Below are positions 16,108-24,420 of a DNA stretch of 64,000 nucleotides, piece by piece. Origin of the DNA: Moritella sp. Urea-trap-13 (GTDB lineage Bacteria > Pseudomonadota > Gammaproteobacteria > Enterobacterales > Moritellaceae); NCBI RefSeq assembly GCF_002836355.1, contig NZ_PJCA01000031.1, positions 620,001 to 684,000 on the forward strand, in the 5' to 3' direction. How positions within the stretch are numbered: position 1 is the stretch's first letter; the number at the start of each line of letters is the position of its first letter. The notes under the pieces were generated by a model. That model ran no database searches and had not been told where the DNA came from. It worked only from the letters and a program-made list of their open reading frames with translations. The translations under genes and the position numbers were made by a program.

Positions 16108-17193
16108 CTAAGACCAAACCCAGTGCGCAGGGTTATCAGCATCAAAGTCACCAGCATCAACCGCAGGATCCTTGGCTTTGTCCAGCTTCACGCTGTCCGC
16201 TTCAAAGAAAGCGATCTTTTCCATGTCGTTGATGTAGTAACAATCATTACGTGATTGATAATCTTCGACGCGTTTCTTCTTGGCGTTATTTTCAATAGAG
16301 GTACGTGTTGAACCCGATTGCACGTAGTGACTCAAGTTATCGAACGAGGTAATTAAAATTCCACGGTCAGGAAAGAACGGGATCTTATACGCCTTCAAAC
16401 CACCGAATGTTTCAATGATCTGTTCAAGTTCAATCTTGTCTTTTTCACTGGGGGTATGCGCTTGTTTGGCATAGAGCTTGTTCTTTTCTTTCGATAACAG
16501 CTCGTCACCAATAATCGCCACTAAACCAATGCGTTTATGCGCAGGGATAGCTTGCAGTAAATCATGCACGGCTTGATCAAGATTTTCATAATCACCGCCC
16601 GCGCCGATACGGATTTCACCAGCCTTTTGCTCACCGTCAGCAAAGACATTGGCGGCATTATCACGGCGAACCAATTGCAGCCAGCCGATATTCACATCTT
16701 CCATCATTGGATACGTTGCAATATCCGTGAACTTAGCGGCGCTGGTACCGTTCCAACCAATCTTGATGATATCCAGTGCAATGGCTTGACGTACATGGGC
16801 GCGAAAACGGCTGTGAAAATCAGGGAACTTCGCCCACATATCCATGCGCTGCCACGTAATGTGGGTATCACATTCAACCGCATAACAACGGTATTCACGG
16901 TCGGTTAAACCTAACGGGTCTTTGGTGCTACGGCTTTTAGTCTCATCCGTTTCCACACCAGCGCGACCAGTGACGCCACCACTAATACCGGCTGTAATTG
17001 AACTGCCGACTAAATCATCAACCATTTGCGTATCGATACGCTGTAAGAATTCAGCACTTTGATATACCTGGTCATACAGCGTCTGTTCAATCGACGGCTC
17101 GACACTAAACTGTTCAGATACGGAGGCAACCCCGTAATTAACAGCCAATGCAGACACCACCGCGGCAAAAATCTGTGTTGTTTTAAGCTTCAT
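16108..17193 (-). CDS. Major capsid protein N (gpN-like)
   Basis: 361 residues, length close to P2 gpN (357). Family features visible are the N-terminal SVEPSIEQTLYDQVYQSAEFL region, the DWxx-type DPLGLTDREYRCYAVECDTH segment and GWNGTSAAKFTD near residue 155. It forms the icosahedral shell with gpO as scaffold. The order O-N-M-L is conserved. Confidence 0.92.
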   Translation of the reverse strand: MKLKTTQIFAAVVSALAVNYGVASVSEQFSVEPSIEQTLYDQVYQSAEFLQRIDTQMVDDLVGSSITAGISGGVTGRAGVETDETKSRSTKDPLGLTDREYRCYAVECDTHITWQRMDMWAKFPDFHSRFRAHVRQAIALDIIKIGWNGTSAAKFTDIATYPMMEDVNIGWLQLVRRDNAANVFADGEQKAGEIRIGAGGDYENLDQAVHDLLQAIPAHKRIGLVAIIGDELLSKEKNKLYAKQAHTPSEKDKIELEQIIETFGGLKAYKIPFFPDRGILITSFDNLSHYVQSGSTRTSIENNAKKKRVEDYQSRNDCYYINDMEKIAFFEADSVKLDKAKDPAVDAGDFDADNPAHWVWS

Positions 17194-17210
17194 TAATTTG
17201 GTTCCTGTTA

Positions 17211-18161
17211 CTAAAGAAGGTTGTGGTATTTGGCATTGTCACCAAGGTGTTCTTCTTCACCGTCAGTGGTCGTTGATGCAGGGTCTTTGATTGCATCAGC
17301 CACGGTTTTAGTGAGCGCTTCAATTTGCTCAACCAAACCATTAACCTTGCCATCAATCGCCGAGAATTCAGCCGTTGGTTTATCCGTACTTGTGTCGGTT
17401 AAGTTGTCGGTATTCGCATCATCAACCGGTGCTGTTGTCGTGTCTTGCTTAGCCAATAAAGCTTGCGTTGCGAGGGTATTGGCTTCCAGTGCTTGGCTAA
17501 ACTGCAGCAAGGGTCCACCGAGTGCGTCGGTCATTGCGGCGGCAAATTCTTCGCGTTTCATGTCGTCATCATCCTTATTAAAATTAAAGAGTTTTTTAAA
17601 CAGGCTCTTGGTTGGTTTGGCCGCTTCGTCTAATGCTAATGACACCTTTAATAGGTCAGTATCTGAGGGTGTGCTATTTACATTAAGGTCCGCTTCATGC
17701 GTATTATCAGCGTTGTCATTTTGACTAAAGTGAATACGGTCGGTGTAGGTACTCGCCGGATAATCGGTTACGGCCAGCCCCGTTAAATAGGTTTGCCCTG
17801 ACTTCATAAAATCACGGTCAATTTCAATACTGAAATACACCGCTTGATCGGCTTGGTTTAGTTGAACAAACGACGCATTCGGTGATAACACCGCATACAA
17901 GACTTTAATGCCTTCATCATTTTTAGCGGTTGTCAGTTCAATCACATCACCGAGCATGCCGCCGTTAATATCTACGTTTAAAAGGTTCTTCGCTGCCCAA
18001 CCAGACCAATTAAATTCGTGGTCTAAATTGATGCGTGCACCGTATTTTTTATAGTTGTAAGTCGTGACAATATCGTCGATATCTTTTTCTGATATTTCAC
18101 GGCCATCTACCGTTAACCCCATGGCAGCAATGGCAAGTGGAATAGTGCGTAATTGAGCCAT
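17211..18161 (-). CDS. Capsid scaffolding protein with internal protease (gpO-like)
   Basis: 316 residues. The N-terminal half is the gpO serine protease: D19, H48 (within NLDHEFN) and S111 (within YFSIEI) line up with the known P2 catalytic residues. The acidic, low-complexity C-terminal half contains the scaffold helix (about 215-300). In P2, gpO directs capsid size and cleaves N, O and Q during maturation. All three catalytic positions are kept, so the protease is probably active. The gene starts the leftward head operon, divergent from gpP. Confidence 0.92.
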   Translation of the reverse strand: MAQLRTIPLAIAAMGLTVDGREISEKDIDDIVTTYNYKKYGARINLDHEFNWSGWAAKNLLNVDINGGMLGDVIELTTAKNDEGIKVLYAVLSPNASFVQLNQADQAVYFSIEIDRDFMKSGQTYLTGLAVTDYPASTYTDRIHFSQNDNADNTHEADLNVNSTPSDTDLLKVSLALDEAAKPTKSLFKKLFNFNKDDDDMKREEFAAAMTDALGGPLLQFSQALEANTLATQALLAKQDTTTAPVDDANTDNLTDTSTDKPTAEFSAIDGKVNGLVEQIEALTKTVADAIKDPASTTTDGEEEHLGDNAKYHNLL

Positions 18162-18243
18162 GTTGTTTCCTGTTTAATGTCGAAGTAAGTCTAAGTGAAA
18201 CCAATTTTGCCCGTTGAACAGGGCTTAATCCATCACATTAAAT

Positions 18244-18282
18244 CCGCGTTATTCCGATTTTGGCGAAAGCGGAATAACGCGG
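18244..18282. promoter_or_regulatory. Perfect 13-bp inverted repeat between divergent head operons
   Basis: CCGCGTTATTCCG at 18244-18256 is exactly mirrored at 18270-18282 across a 13-base spacer. It lies between the divergent starts of gpO and gpP, and the interval otherwise holds only the two leader regions. It may be a control site for the paired late promoters, or an RNA hairpin. The P2 Ogr site is a shorter dyad, so the match to Ogr is not shown. Confidence 0.5.
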
Positions 18283-18324
18283 AAATCTTCTTAAAGAATT
18301 ACGGGTTTTAGGGTTATAAACTTG

Positions 18325-20157
18325 ATGCTCGTTCTTACCAACAGGCCAGTTATGAAACCGAGGACTCCCCGATATACACCCGAAATCATTAAAACGGCGC
18401 GTGACCATTATGTGTTTGGTGGGCTGACGTTTGATGAAATTGCAGAAATGGACGGTATGCCGAGTGCCCGTTCTTTACGACGTTGGGCGGATGATGGCAG
18501 CTGGAATGAACTGTGCCCGTCACTGAATGCCGAGACAGCGATTGCAAGACGCATTGTGTTATTGGCAGACCGTGAAGATAAAAGCGAAGCAGATTACAAA
18601 GAACTGGATTTTCTGACCAAACAGCAATGCGCGTTAAATCAATCTCGTTTACCCAGTGTCGGCATCACTAAAAAATACGGTAATACGCCTGCAGCTGCCG
18701 CGCCCGAAAATGAACAAACCAGTGAGCGAAGCAGTAAAAGTAAGAAACGTCAGAAGAAGATTAAAAATGATGTGTCCAGTATCACCAAAGAAATGCTCGA
18801 TACACTCAAAGACAACCTGCTCTACCCGCACCAATTACACTGGTTTGAACATCAAGATTACCGCAGCCGGTTCATATTAAAACCGCGTCAGATTGGCGCG
18901 ACTTTCTACTTTGCCTTTGAAGCCTTTTATGATGCGATAGTGAATGGTCGTAACAAGATCTTCATTTCAGCATCACGGGACCAGGCGGAGATATTCAAAG
19001 CCAACATTATTGCCTTGTGTCGTGAACAATTTGGTATTGAGTTAAGCGGCTCACCGCTAACCATGCGTAACAAAGGCAAGACAACCACACTGTATTTCAA
19101 ATCAACCAATGCCCGCACAGCACAATCGGCATCCGGTGATTTGTATATCGATGAAGTGTTTTGGATCCCGAAGTTTAAAGAGTTACGCGGTCTTGCCCAG
19201 GCGATGGCCACCCATAAAGACTTTCGTATTACCTATTTCAGTACGCCATCGGTGACCAGCCATGAAGCTTATGACTTGTGGAATGGTCGCTGGTACCGAA
19301 AAACCAAAGCCTGTAATGATCCCGAGTTTGCCATCGATGTTAGCCATAAGGCCTTAAAGAATGGTCGGCTTTGTGATGATGGTATCTGGCGTCAAAAACT
19401 CGATGTTTACGATGTGGTGAAACAAGGCTTTGACCGCATTGATATCAGTATGCTGGAGAATGAATACTCCAAAGAAGAGTTTGATAATCTCTTTATGTGC
19501 AAGTTTATTGATGATGCCCACAGTGCCTTTAGCCTTAAGCAGTTGATGGCTTGCGTGGGTAATAGCAAAAAATGGACGGACTTCGATCCAACGTGGTCAC
19601 GCCCTTATGCCATGAAGCCGGTGGTTATTGGTTTTGACCCTGCCCGAACGCGCGACATTGCTTCTGTTGTTGTGTTGAGTTTACCGCTTGGCCCTGATGA
19701 TAAATTTCGCTTGTTGGAATCACTGAATCTAAGTGGTAACGATTTTGAAACCATGGCCAGTGAAATCAAAGAGCTCACACTTAAATACCATGTTGTGCAT
19801 ATCGGTGTTGACACAACCGGCATGGGCTTAGGTGTGTTTGAGTTAATACAAAAGTTCTTCCCGTTGGCCATGCCAATTCATTACAACCCGCACAACAAAA
19901 ACAAGATGGTCATTAAAGCCTTAAACGTAATTGGTAAGGGCCGTTTTGAATTTGACGAAGGCTCAGTCATGGTTGCCAGCAGCTTTATTAATATTCGCAA
20001 AAAGGTGGTTGGTGATCAAATCAGTTATGCAACCAACCGCACCGCCGCCACTGGCCATGCAGATATAGCCTGGGCAATCATGCACGCCATGATTTACGAA
20101 CCATTATCTGGTGACTGCTCAAGTACCAGAACATCAATAGGATTAGATGCAGCATAA
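18325..20157 (+). CDS. Terminase large/ATPase subunit P (gpP-like)
   Basis: About 610 residues. An N-terminal helix-turn-helix region (LTFDEIAEMDGMPSARSLRRW) fits the family. The ATPase has an atypical Walker A-like segment, FILKPRQIGATFYFA, and Walker B YIDEVF. The C-terminal nuclease-type domain starts near VIGFDPARTRDIA and has VDTTGMGLG and HADIAWAIMHA. It packages DNA into the prohead through the portal. Starts at TTG 18322, ATG 18325 or ATG 18352 are possible; upstream signals do not decide between them. Confidence 0.92.
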   Translation: MLVLTNRPVMKPRTPRYTPEIIKTARDHYVFGGLTFDEIAEMDGMPSARSLRRWADDGSWNELCPSLNAETAIARRIVLLADREDKSEADYKELDFLTKQQCALNQSRLPSVGITKKYGNTPAAAAPENEQTSERSSKSKKRQKKIKNDVSSITKEMLDTLKDNLLYPHQLHWFEHQDYRSRFILKPRQIGATFYFAFEAFYDAIVNGRNKIFISASRDQAEIFKANIIALCREQFGIELSGSPLTMRNKGKTTTLYFKSTNARTAQSASGDLYIDEVFWIPKFKELRGLAQAMATHKDFRITYFSTPSVTSHEAYDLWNGRWYRKTKACNDPEFAIDVSHKALKNGRLCDDGIWRQKLDVYDVVKQGFDRIDISMLENEYSKEEFDNLFMCKFIDDAHSAFSLKQLMACVGNSKKWTDFDPTWSRPYAMKPVVIGFDPARTRDIASVVVLSLPLGPDDKFRLLESLNLSGNDFETMASEIKELTLKYHVVHIGVDTTGMGLGVFELIQKFFPLAMPIHYNPHNKNKMVIKALNVIGKGRFEFDEGSVMVASSFINIRKKVVGDQISYATNRTAATGHADIAWAIMHAMIYEPLSGDCSSTRTSIGLDAA

Positions 20158-21191
20158 TGAATTCAACCAAAAGTACGACCACTGAACCGGCTAAAAGTAA
20201 ATCTATCGATACATTTAGTTTTGGCGACCCTGAGCCGTGTTTAGATAACCACATGACTGAATATGTCGGCCTTTACGCTGACATGGACGGGTTATATTCA
20301 CCGCCCGTGAGTTTACCGGGGCTGGTGAAATTACTGCGCGTGAATGCGCAGCACGGTCCCATTTTATATTTTAAACGCAATATGATCATGAAATGGTTTC
20401 AACCCAATACGGCATTAACACAGCGTACCTTTAAAAAGTTTGCATTTGATTATTGCTGGGCAGCGAATGCTTACCTGCAGGTGATTAAAAATGCCTTCGG
20501 TAGCGTGATCAAATTACGGCATTTACCTGCATTATCGATGCGCTATACATCCACGCCTGGTGTGTATGCCCAGCGCTTAAGTAATGGTAAAGTGCTGCGC
20601 TTTAAAAAAGGCGAAGTGATACACCTGAAAGAATACGATCCGAATCAGGGCATCTATGGTATCCCGCAATATTATGGCGGTATTCAGTCGGCATTATTGA
20701 ATGAAGATGCCACCCTGTTTCGCCGTAAGTATTACAAGAACGGCGCCCATATGGGGTTTATCTTTTCAATGGCTGATCCCAATTTGTCGACTGATGATGA
20801 AGATGATTTAAAAACAGCAATCAAAGATTCTCGCGGTGTGGGTAACTTTCGCAGCCTGTTTATTAATAACCGCAGTGGTAAGGCTGACGCAGAGAAGGCA
20901 ATTAAGATTATTCCGGTGGGTGATATCTCGACTAAGGATGAATTTGAGCGCATCAAGAAAATGACGTTAAACGATATGTTGAGTATGCACCGCGCCCAAG
21001 AAGCATTAAGTGGGCAAACATCGGGTGACAGTCCTGGCTTTGGTGATTTGGATAAAATCACTCGCGCTTATTACAACAATGAAGTCGTGCCGATGCAGCA
21101 GGATATGATGGAGATTAACGAGTATTTACCCAAGGCACTGCATATAGGGTTTGCAGTGCCTGAGTATTCGGATTTGGGAATGGATAAATAG
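20157..21191 (+). CDS. Portal protein Q (gpQ-like)
   Basis: 344 residues, the same length as P2 gpQ (344). Family motifs include YVGLYADMDGLYSPPVSLPG, the KLRHLPALSMR region and KYYKNGAHMGFIFSM. The start overlaps the gpP stop as TAATG. Twelve copies should form the portal vertex through which DNA enters. The two-gene operon ends at the strong inverted repeat at 21206-21240. Confidence 0.93.
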   Translation: MNSTKSTTTEPAKSKSIDTFSFGDPEPCLDNHMTEYVGLYADMDGLYSPPVSLPGLVKLLRVNAQHGPILYFKRNMIMKWFQPNTALTQRTFKKFAFDYCWAANAYLQVIKNAFGSVIKLRHLPALSMRYTSTPGVYAQRLSNGKVLRFKKGEVIHLKEYDPNQGIYGIPQYYGGIQSALLNEDATLFRRKYYKNGAHMGFIFSMADPNLSTDDEDDLKTAIKDSRGVGNFRSLFINNRSGKADAEKAIKIIPVGDISTKDEFERIKKMTLNDMLSMHRAQEALSGQTSGDSPGFGDLDKITRAYYNNEVVPMQQDMMEINEYLPKALHIGFAVPEYSDLGMDK

Positions 21192-21205
21192 TATATTACA
21201 AGGTC

Positions 21206-21240
21206 TAATAATTTATAGAATTAATTTCTATAAATTATTA
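21206..21240. terminator. Bidirectional terminator between gpQ and a membrane-protein gene
   Basis: Fifteen bases (21206-21220) are exactly mirrored at 21226-21240 with a five-base loop, between the convergent stops of gpQ (21191) and the leftward gene ending at 21238. The stem is AT-rich, and it overlaps the stop codon of the leftward gene. Confidence 0.65.
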
Positions 21241-21639
21241 TGCAGTCTCTTTGTTGCTTTCATCATTCTCATTTTGATGTGCACCATAAACTGCTATTAA
21301 TATTCCTGCTGCTTTCACTATTTCTGGGAATATAAAAAATTCTTGAACAACTCTTTCTCCCATTAGATCTACAACATTACCGTCAGTGATGATTCCAAAG
21401 TACAAGCCAATTCCAATATAAATAACTGAGAATATCATTGAATACATAATTTTATTTGATTCAGGTGCCAGCATATATACAACTACACCGCCAAAAAAGT
21501 AAATTATAAAGGATGATGTCAAGCCTAAAAAGGTATCTGAAGCATACCCGAAAACACCACCAACTATAAGGGCAACAACTAATTCAAGAACCCACATGGT
21601 GATAATTGGAATAAGTAGAAATTTGAGCCAAGTTTTCAT
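21238..21639 (-). CDS. Small integral membrane protein, accessory (unknown function)
   Basis: 133 residues with four predicted transmembrane stretches (about 5-28, 34-56, 62-84 and 104-121) and a hydrophilic C-terminal tail rich in N and E. The ATG at 21639 has AAGGAAA upstream. It sits alone between portal and regulator genes, at an end where P2-like phages commonly carry accessory genes. Superinfection exclusion or lysogenic conversion is a reasonable guess from topology and site, but nothing in the sequence proves it. Confidence 0.6.
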   Translation of the reverse strand: MKTWLKFLLIPIITMWVLELVVALIVGGVFGYASDTFLGLTSSFIIYFFGGVVVYMLAPESNKIMYSMIFSVIYIGIGLYFGIITDGNVVDLMGERVVQEFFIFPEIVKAAGILIAVYGAHQNENDESNKETA

Positions 21640-21810
21640 TTACTTTCCTTATTTTAAAATAAAATAGCATTCTGAATTTGAAGGTTAACGATAGCATAAG
21701 TAATTCTTAAAATGCTTGATCACAACAACTAAAAAGCCAAAAAAGACTTTAATATTATTGTTTTAACATGCATTTGACCATCTAAAATGATCGTAATATA
21801 GAATAACGTA

Positions 21811-22065
21811 TTAATATTTAATAAATGGTTCTTCATCCAGATTTTTAATCTGCTCAATGATCCCTGCCACTATGTTCAATCGCTTCAACGCTCGGTTGAA
21901 ATTCTGCTGTGATACGTCATTCAGCATGGCGGAATCATTTTCTGTTAAACCTTTGGTAAGGTGATCGATTAAAGCGCGTTTGATATTCTCACTGCCAATC
22001 TTGGTGAATTGTAAAAGTAGATTGACTCGTTGTTCTGACTCTAAACTTTTCGTTAAAAACTTCAT
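21811..22065 (-). CDS. PapB/FaeA-like DNA-binding regulator
   Basis: 84 residues. The central part, LLLQFTKIGSENIKRALIDHL then NDVSQQNFNRALKRL, closely follows the pattern of PapB/FocB adhesin regulators, in which a conserved helix-turn-helix recognises AT-rich repeats (family knowledge). No fimbrial genes are nearby, so this is a phage use of the fold, perhaps controlling the adjacent late/accessory region. It is transcribed away from ogr. The match is by eye; the regulated target is unknown. Confidence 0.7.
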   Translation of the reverse strand: MKFLTKSLESEQRVNLLLQFTKIGSENIKRALIDHLTKGLTENDSAMLNDVSQQNFNRALKRLNIVAGIIEQIKNLDEEPFIKY

Positions 22066-22103
22066 AAAATTAACATCACTTAACTGATTTGGGTAAATGG
22101 TGA

Positions 22104-22120
22104 TTTATCGCTTCGATAAA
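22104..22120. repeat. 7-bp inverted repeat upstream of the PapB-like gene
   Basis: TTTATCG at 22104-22110 is mirrored as CGATAAA at 22114-22120 with a three-base loop. It lies about 40 bases upstream of the PapB-like start and could be an operator for that protein or part of its leader. It has no adjoining T run, so a terminator is unlikely. Confidence 0.35.
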
Positions 22121-22249
22121 ACCGTATAGCTTGTCATCTGCTGTCAAAACGTGTCTCAACTTTGACATAGGCAATCTTTTATAGATCCTCAAGATCCTTT
22201 AGCAATAAGGCATGAGCTATATAAGCGTGTCCATGGTCGTGTCAAAATC

Positions 22250-22310
22250 GTCAAAAAATCGCGAAAACGCGGTAGGCGAAGAGGAGTGAATTTATCGTGA
22301 GCACGCCCGC
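22250..22310. other. Candidate cos region (packaging site), weak
   Basis: In P2-like genomes cos lies outside gpQ, on the side away from gpP. The non-coding stretch 22066-22432 occupies that side. Within it a GC-richer island contains a short hairpin (CGCGAAAACGCG) followed by GGCGAAGAGGAGTG, loosely resembling the P2 cohesive-end sequence. This rests on position and weak similarity only. Confidence 0.25.
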
Positions 22311-22373
22311 ATGATTAAATGTTTCCCCCACCCGTCAGCAATAGCTATGTATTATAACTAACACGTCATACAA

Positions 22374-22389
22374 CTGTATAAAAAGACAG
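22374..22389. promoter_or_regulatory. LexA (SOS) box upstream of ogr
   Basis: CTGTATAAAAAGACAG fits the gammaproteobacterial LexA consensus CTGT-N8-ACAG at all eight fixed bases. It lies 50-65 bases upstream of the ogr start, 10 bases before a perfect TATAAT at 22400-22405, so LexA bound here would cover the -35 region. An almost identical sequence precedes int. Confidence 0.72.
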
Positions 22390-22399
22390 TTAAACATCG

Positions 22400-22405
22400 T
22401 ATAAT
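22400..22405 (+). promoter_or_regulatory. ogr promoter -10 element
   Basis: A perfect TATAAT lies 34 bases upstream of the preferred ogr start. No good -35 hexamer is found at 17-base spacing because that position lies in the LexA-type box; the promoter may rely on a poor -35 sequence. Confidence 0.5.
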
Positions 22406-22438
22406 TTACAGGTCAGTATTTGAATTGAGTGGATGTTT

Positions 22439-22690
22439 ATGCGAGTACTTTGCCCGGAGTGCGGTGTTAAAAGCCGTATCCAGAAAACGAATAGAATTTC
22501 GAATAGCTATACAGATTTATATTGCAGTTGTAATAGCCCGGAGTGTGGCCATTCATTTGTAATGAATCTTAGCTTTAGCCATACGCTGAGCCCATCAGCG
22601 AAAAGCTCAAGTCAATTAGCTTTTGAGTTGTTGAGAACCTTAGCGCCTGAACAGCGCCAAGAATTACAGCTACAACTTTCAATTTTGTAG
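22439..22690 (+). CDS. ogr: Late transcription activator, Ogr/Delta zinc-finger family
   Basis: About 83 residues. The N-terminus MRVLCPECG followed by CSCNSPECGHSF gives the paired cysteines of the Ogr/Delta zinc finger, which in P2 binds the alpha subunit of RNA polymerase and turns on the late promoters. The ATG at 22439 has GAGTGG six bases upstream; ATG 22433 would add two residues. The upstream region has a perfect -10 overlapped closely by a LexA-type box. A truncated second copy lies at 24421-24627, with two cargo genes between them. Confidence 0.88.
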   Translation: MRVLCPECGVKSRIQKTNRISNSYTDLYCSCNSPECGHSFVMNLSFSHTLSPSAKSSSQLAFELLRTLAPEQRQELQLQLSIL

Positions 22691-22766
22691 ATAACAAAAA
22701 ACTCGTAAAGAGTATGCGTAGAATGGCACACTTAGTTCAGTCACCTAACTTATTATAAGGAAATTT

Positions 22767-23060
22767 ATGCCAGATTTAGCTAATGACTTTTCATTAAAGG
22801 TATACAACGCCATTCAAGAGTCGAACCGTATCGGCTATAGCCCAACTGTAATCACTACAATACTGAGGTCTTATGATGCAGTCTCTGTAGCCAAAAAACT
22901 CATAAAATCAGGTACTATACAGAGTGGATTTAAAAAGCTATCAGGTCTTGGCCGTATTGATTTATCTTTTGAATCAATAATGCTTGAATCAGATTTTTGC
23001 TCGTTATTCACTAAAGAAGAGCTAAGGGCTGCTGAATGGCGCTTATCATCATTAAAGTAA
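22767..23060 (+). CDS. Small conserved protein of unknown function (accessory)
   Basis: 97 residues with AAGGAAA at the right distance before ATG 22767. The pattern GYSPTVITTILRSYDAVSVA, KLSGLGRIDLSFESIML and LFTKEELRAAEWRL is that of a small all-helical module I have seen attached to various bacterial defence-related or unknown proteins, where a G-R-LDLS-E core is conserved. No enzymatic residues are visible. It lies 76 bases downstream of ogr and is probably cotranscribed with it. Confidence 0.6.
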   Translation: MPDLANDFSLKVYNAIQESNRIGYSPTVITTILRSYDAVSVAKKLIKSGTIQSGFKKLSGLGRIDLSFESIMLESDFCSLFTKEELRAAEWRLSSLK

Positions 23061-23341
23061 TACAGAAATTCATGTAATACTTGATCACTACTTTAGAAAC
23101 AAGATCTTACTACCCACCAAAATCACTCTACCCAGCAGCCCAACCTTACCAAAACCCTCTTTCTACAAACCCAATAACTGCTAAGTTAAAAAAGAGTAGG
23201 TATTGATAAGTGCCTATTTTGATAAATACAGTAAGCATTGGAGTCTTCAAATAGTTAGTTGGTAATAAACATTGAATCAACGAGTTATGGGGAGTAACCT
23301 TTCAATATCGCTGACTTACCGTATCATAAAAAGAGAAAAAG

Positions 23342-24412
23342 ATGTTTTTTTCCAATGAACAAAATAAAACTATAATTGTGCAATTTATACAAAGAGTTGA
23401 ACATATTGAAATTAATGACGAGATAGCTTCAAATAGATTAAAATCTACTCTTGTAATACTGAATCATATGGTAACGCTACCAATGATTTGGGATGAAAAA
23501 TGCAAATTTAATATTAAACATATCGGAGATCAATTAATTGGAAGATTAAGGACATTTACCAAAAATGAGTCAAATTTAATTAATGATATATATATAATAT
23601 TATACAGATTCCTACGTGAATTAGATCTTTCATCATATTTACACGTCGATCTTGAACACGCACAAAGATATATGGAATCAGAGTTAATATATGACTCCGA
23701 TGACGCTTCTCATTCATTTAATTCTCAGATGATTTACGCATCTTACATGATGCCTATAAATATATTTAAAGAATGCCTCAATAATCCGAAGTTAAGTTAC
23801 TTTGAAAATTTCGAATCAACAGCTGATCGTGCAAATAAACTAAAAGAAACCTGGGATGTTGAAATAAATGCCAAAAAGGTTGAGGTTACCGCCTTAAAAG
23901 ATAAACTAGATGAATACAAAACAGCTTTTAATTTTGTCGGGTTAAATGATGGTTTTAAAAGTTTATCAACACAAAAAGAATCAGAAGCAAAATATAGTTT
24001 CTGGGCTCTTTTTGTAATGGCTTTATTAATCATCGCCCCACTTTGCCTCGAAGTCTTATTAAATTGGCTGGCTTTGAATGAGAACAAGAGCATAGGTATT
24101 GACCGTATGTTTATACTTGTGCCTTTACTATCTATTGAGGTGATTTTGATCTATTTTTTTAGGGTCTTATTGAATAATCATCGTTCAGTGAAGGCACAAC
24201 TTATGCAGCTAGAGCTACGTCAAACACTCTGCCAGTTTATACAAAGCTATACAGAGTATTCCGCTCAAATGAAAAAAAATGATAGTGTGTCTCTAGAAAA
24301 ATTCGAAAATATTATTTTCAGTGGCATTATTTCGAACTCAGAGAAATTACCAAGTGCTTTTGACGGTATGGACCAAATTGCTAAGCTAATGAAAAATGTA
24401 AAACGGACATAA
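23342..24412 (+). CDS. Coiled-coil two-TM membrane protein, accessory (unknown function)
   Basis: 356 residues. A helical, AT-rich-encoded N-terminal domain (1-155) is followed by a charged coiled coil (about 160-195), two transmembrane helices (about 219-242 and 255-275) and a C-terminal cytoplasmic helical domain (280-356) with RQTLCQFIQSYTEY and FENIIFSGII motifs. No enzyme motif is visible. It lies between two ogr copies in an accessory slot where P2-like phages carry anti-phage or exclusion genes; a membrane-acting defence role is inferred. A 281-base intergenic gap precedes it, so it probably has its own promoter. Confidence 0.62.
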   Translation: MFFSNEQNKTIIVQFIQRVEHIEINDEIASNRLKSTLVILNHMVTLPMIWDEKCKFNIKHIGDQLIGRLRTFTKNESNLINDIYIILYRFLRELDLSSYLHVDLEHAQRYMESELIYDSDDASHSFNSQMIYASYMMPINIFKECLNNPKLSYFENFESTADRANKLKETWDVEINAKKVEVTALKDKLDEYKTAFNFVGLNDGFKSLSTQKESEAKYSFWALFVMALLIIAPLCLEVLLNWLALNENKSIGIDRMFILVPLLSIEVILIYFFRVLLNNHRSVKAQLMQLELRQTLCQFIQSYTEYSAQMKKNDSVSLEKFENIIFSGIISNSEKLPSAFDGMDQIAKLMKNVKRT

Positions 24413-24420
24413 TGAATTAA

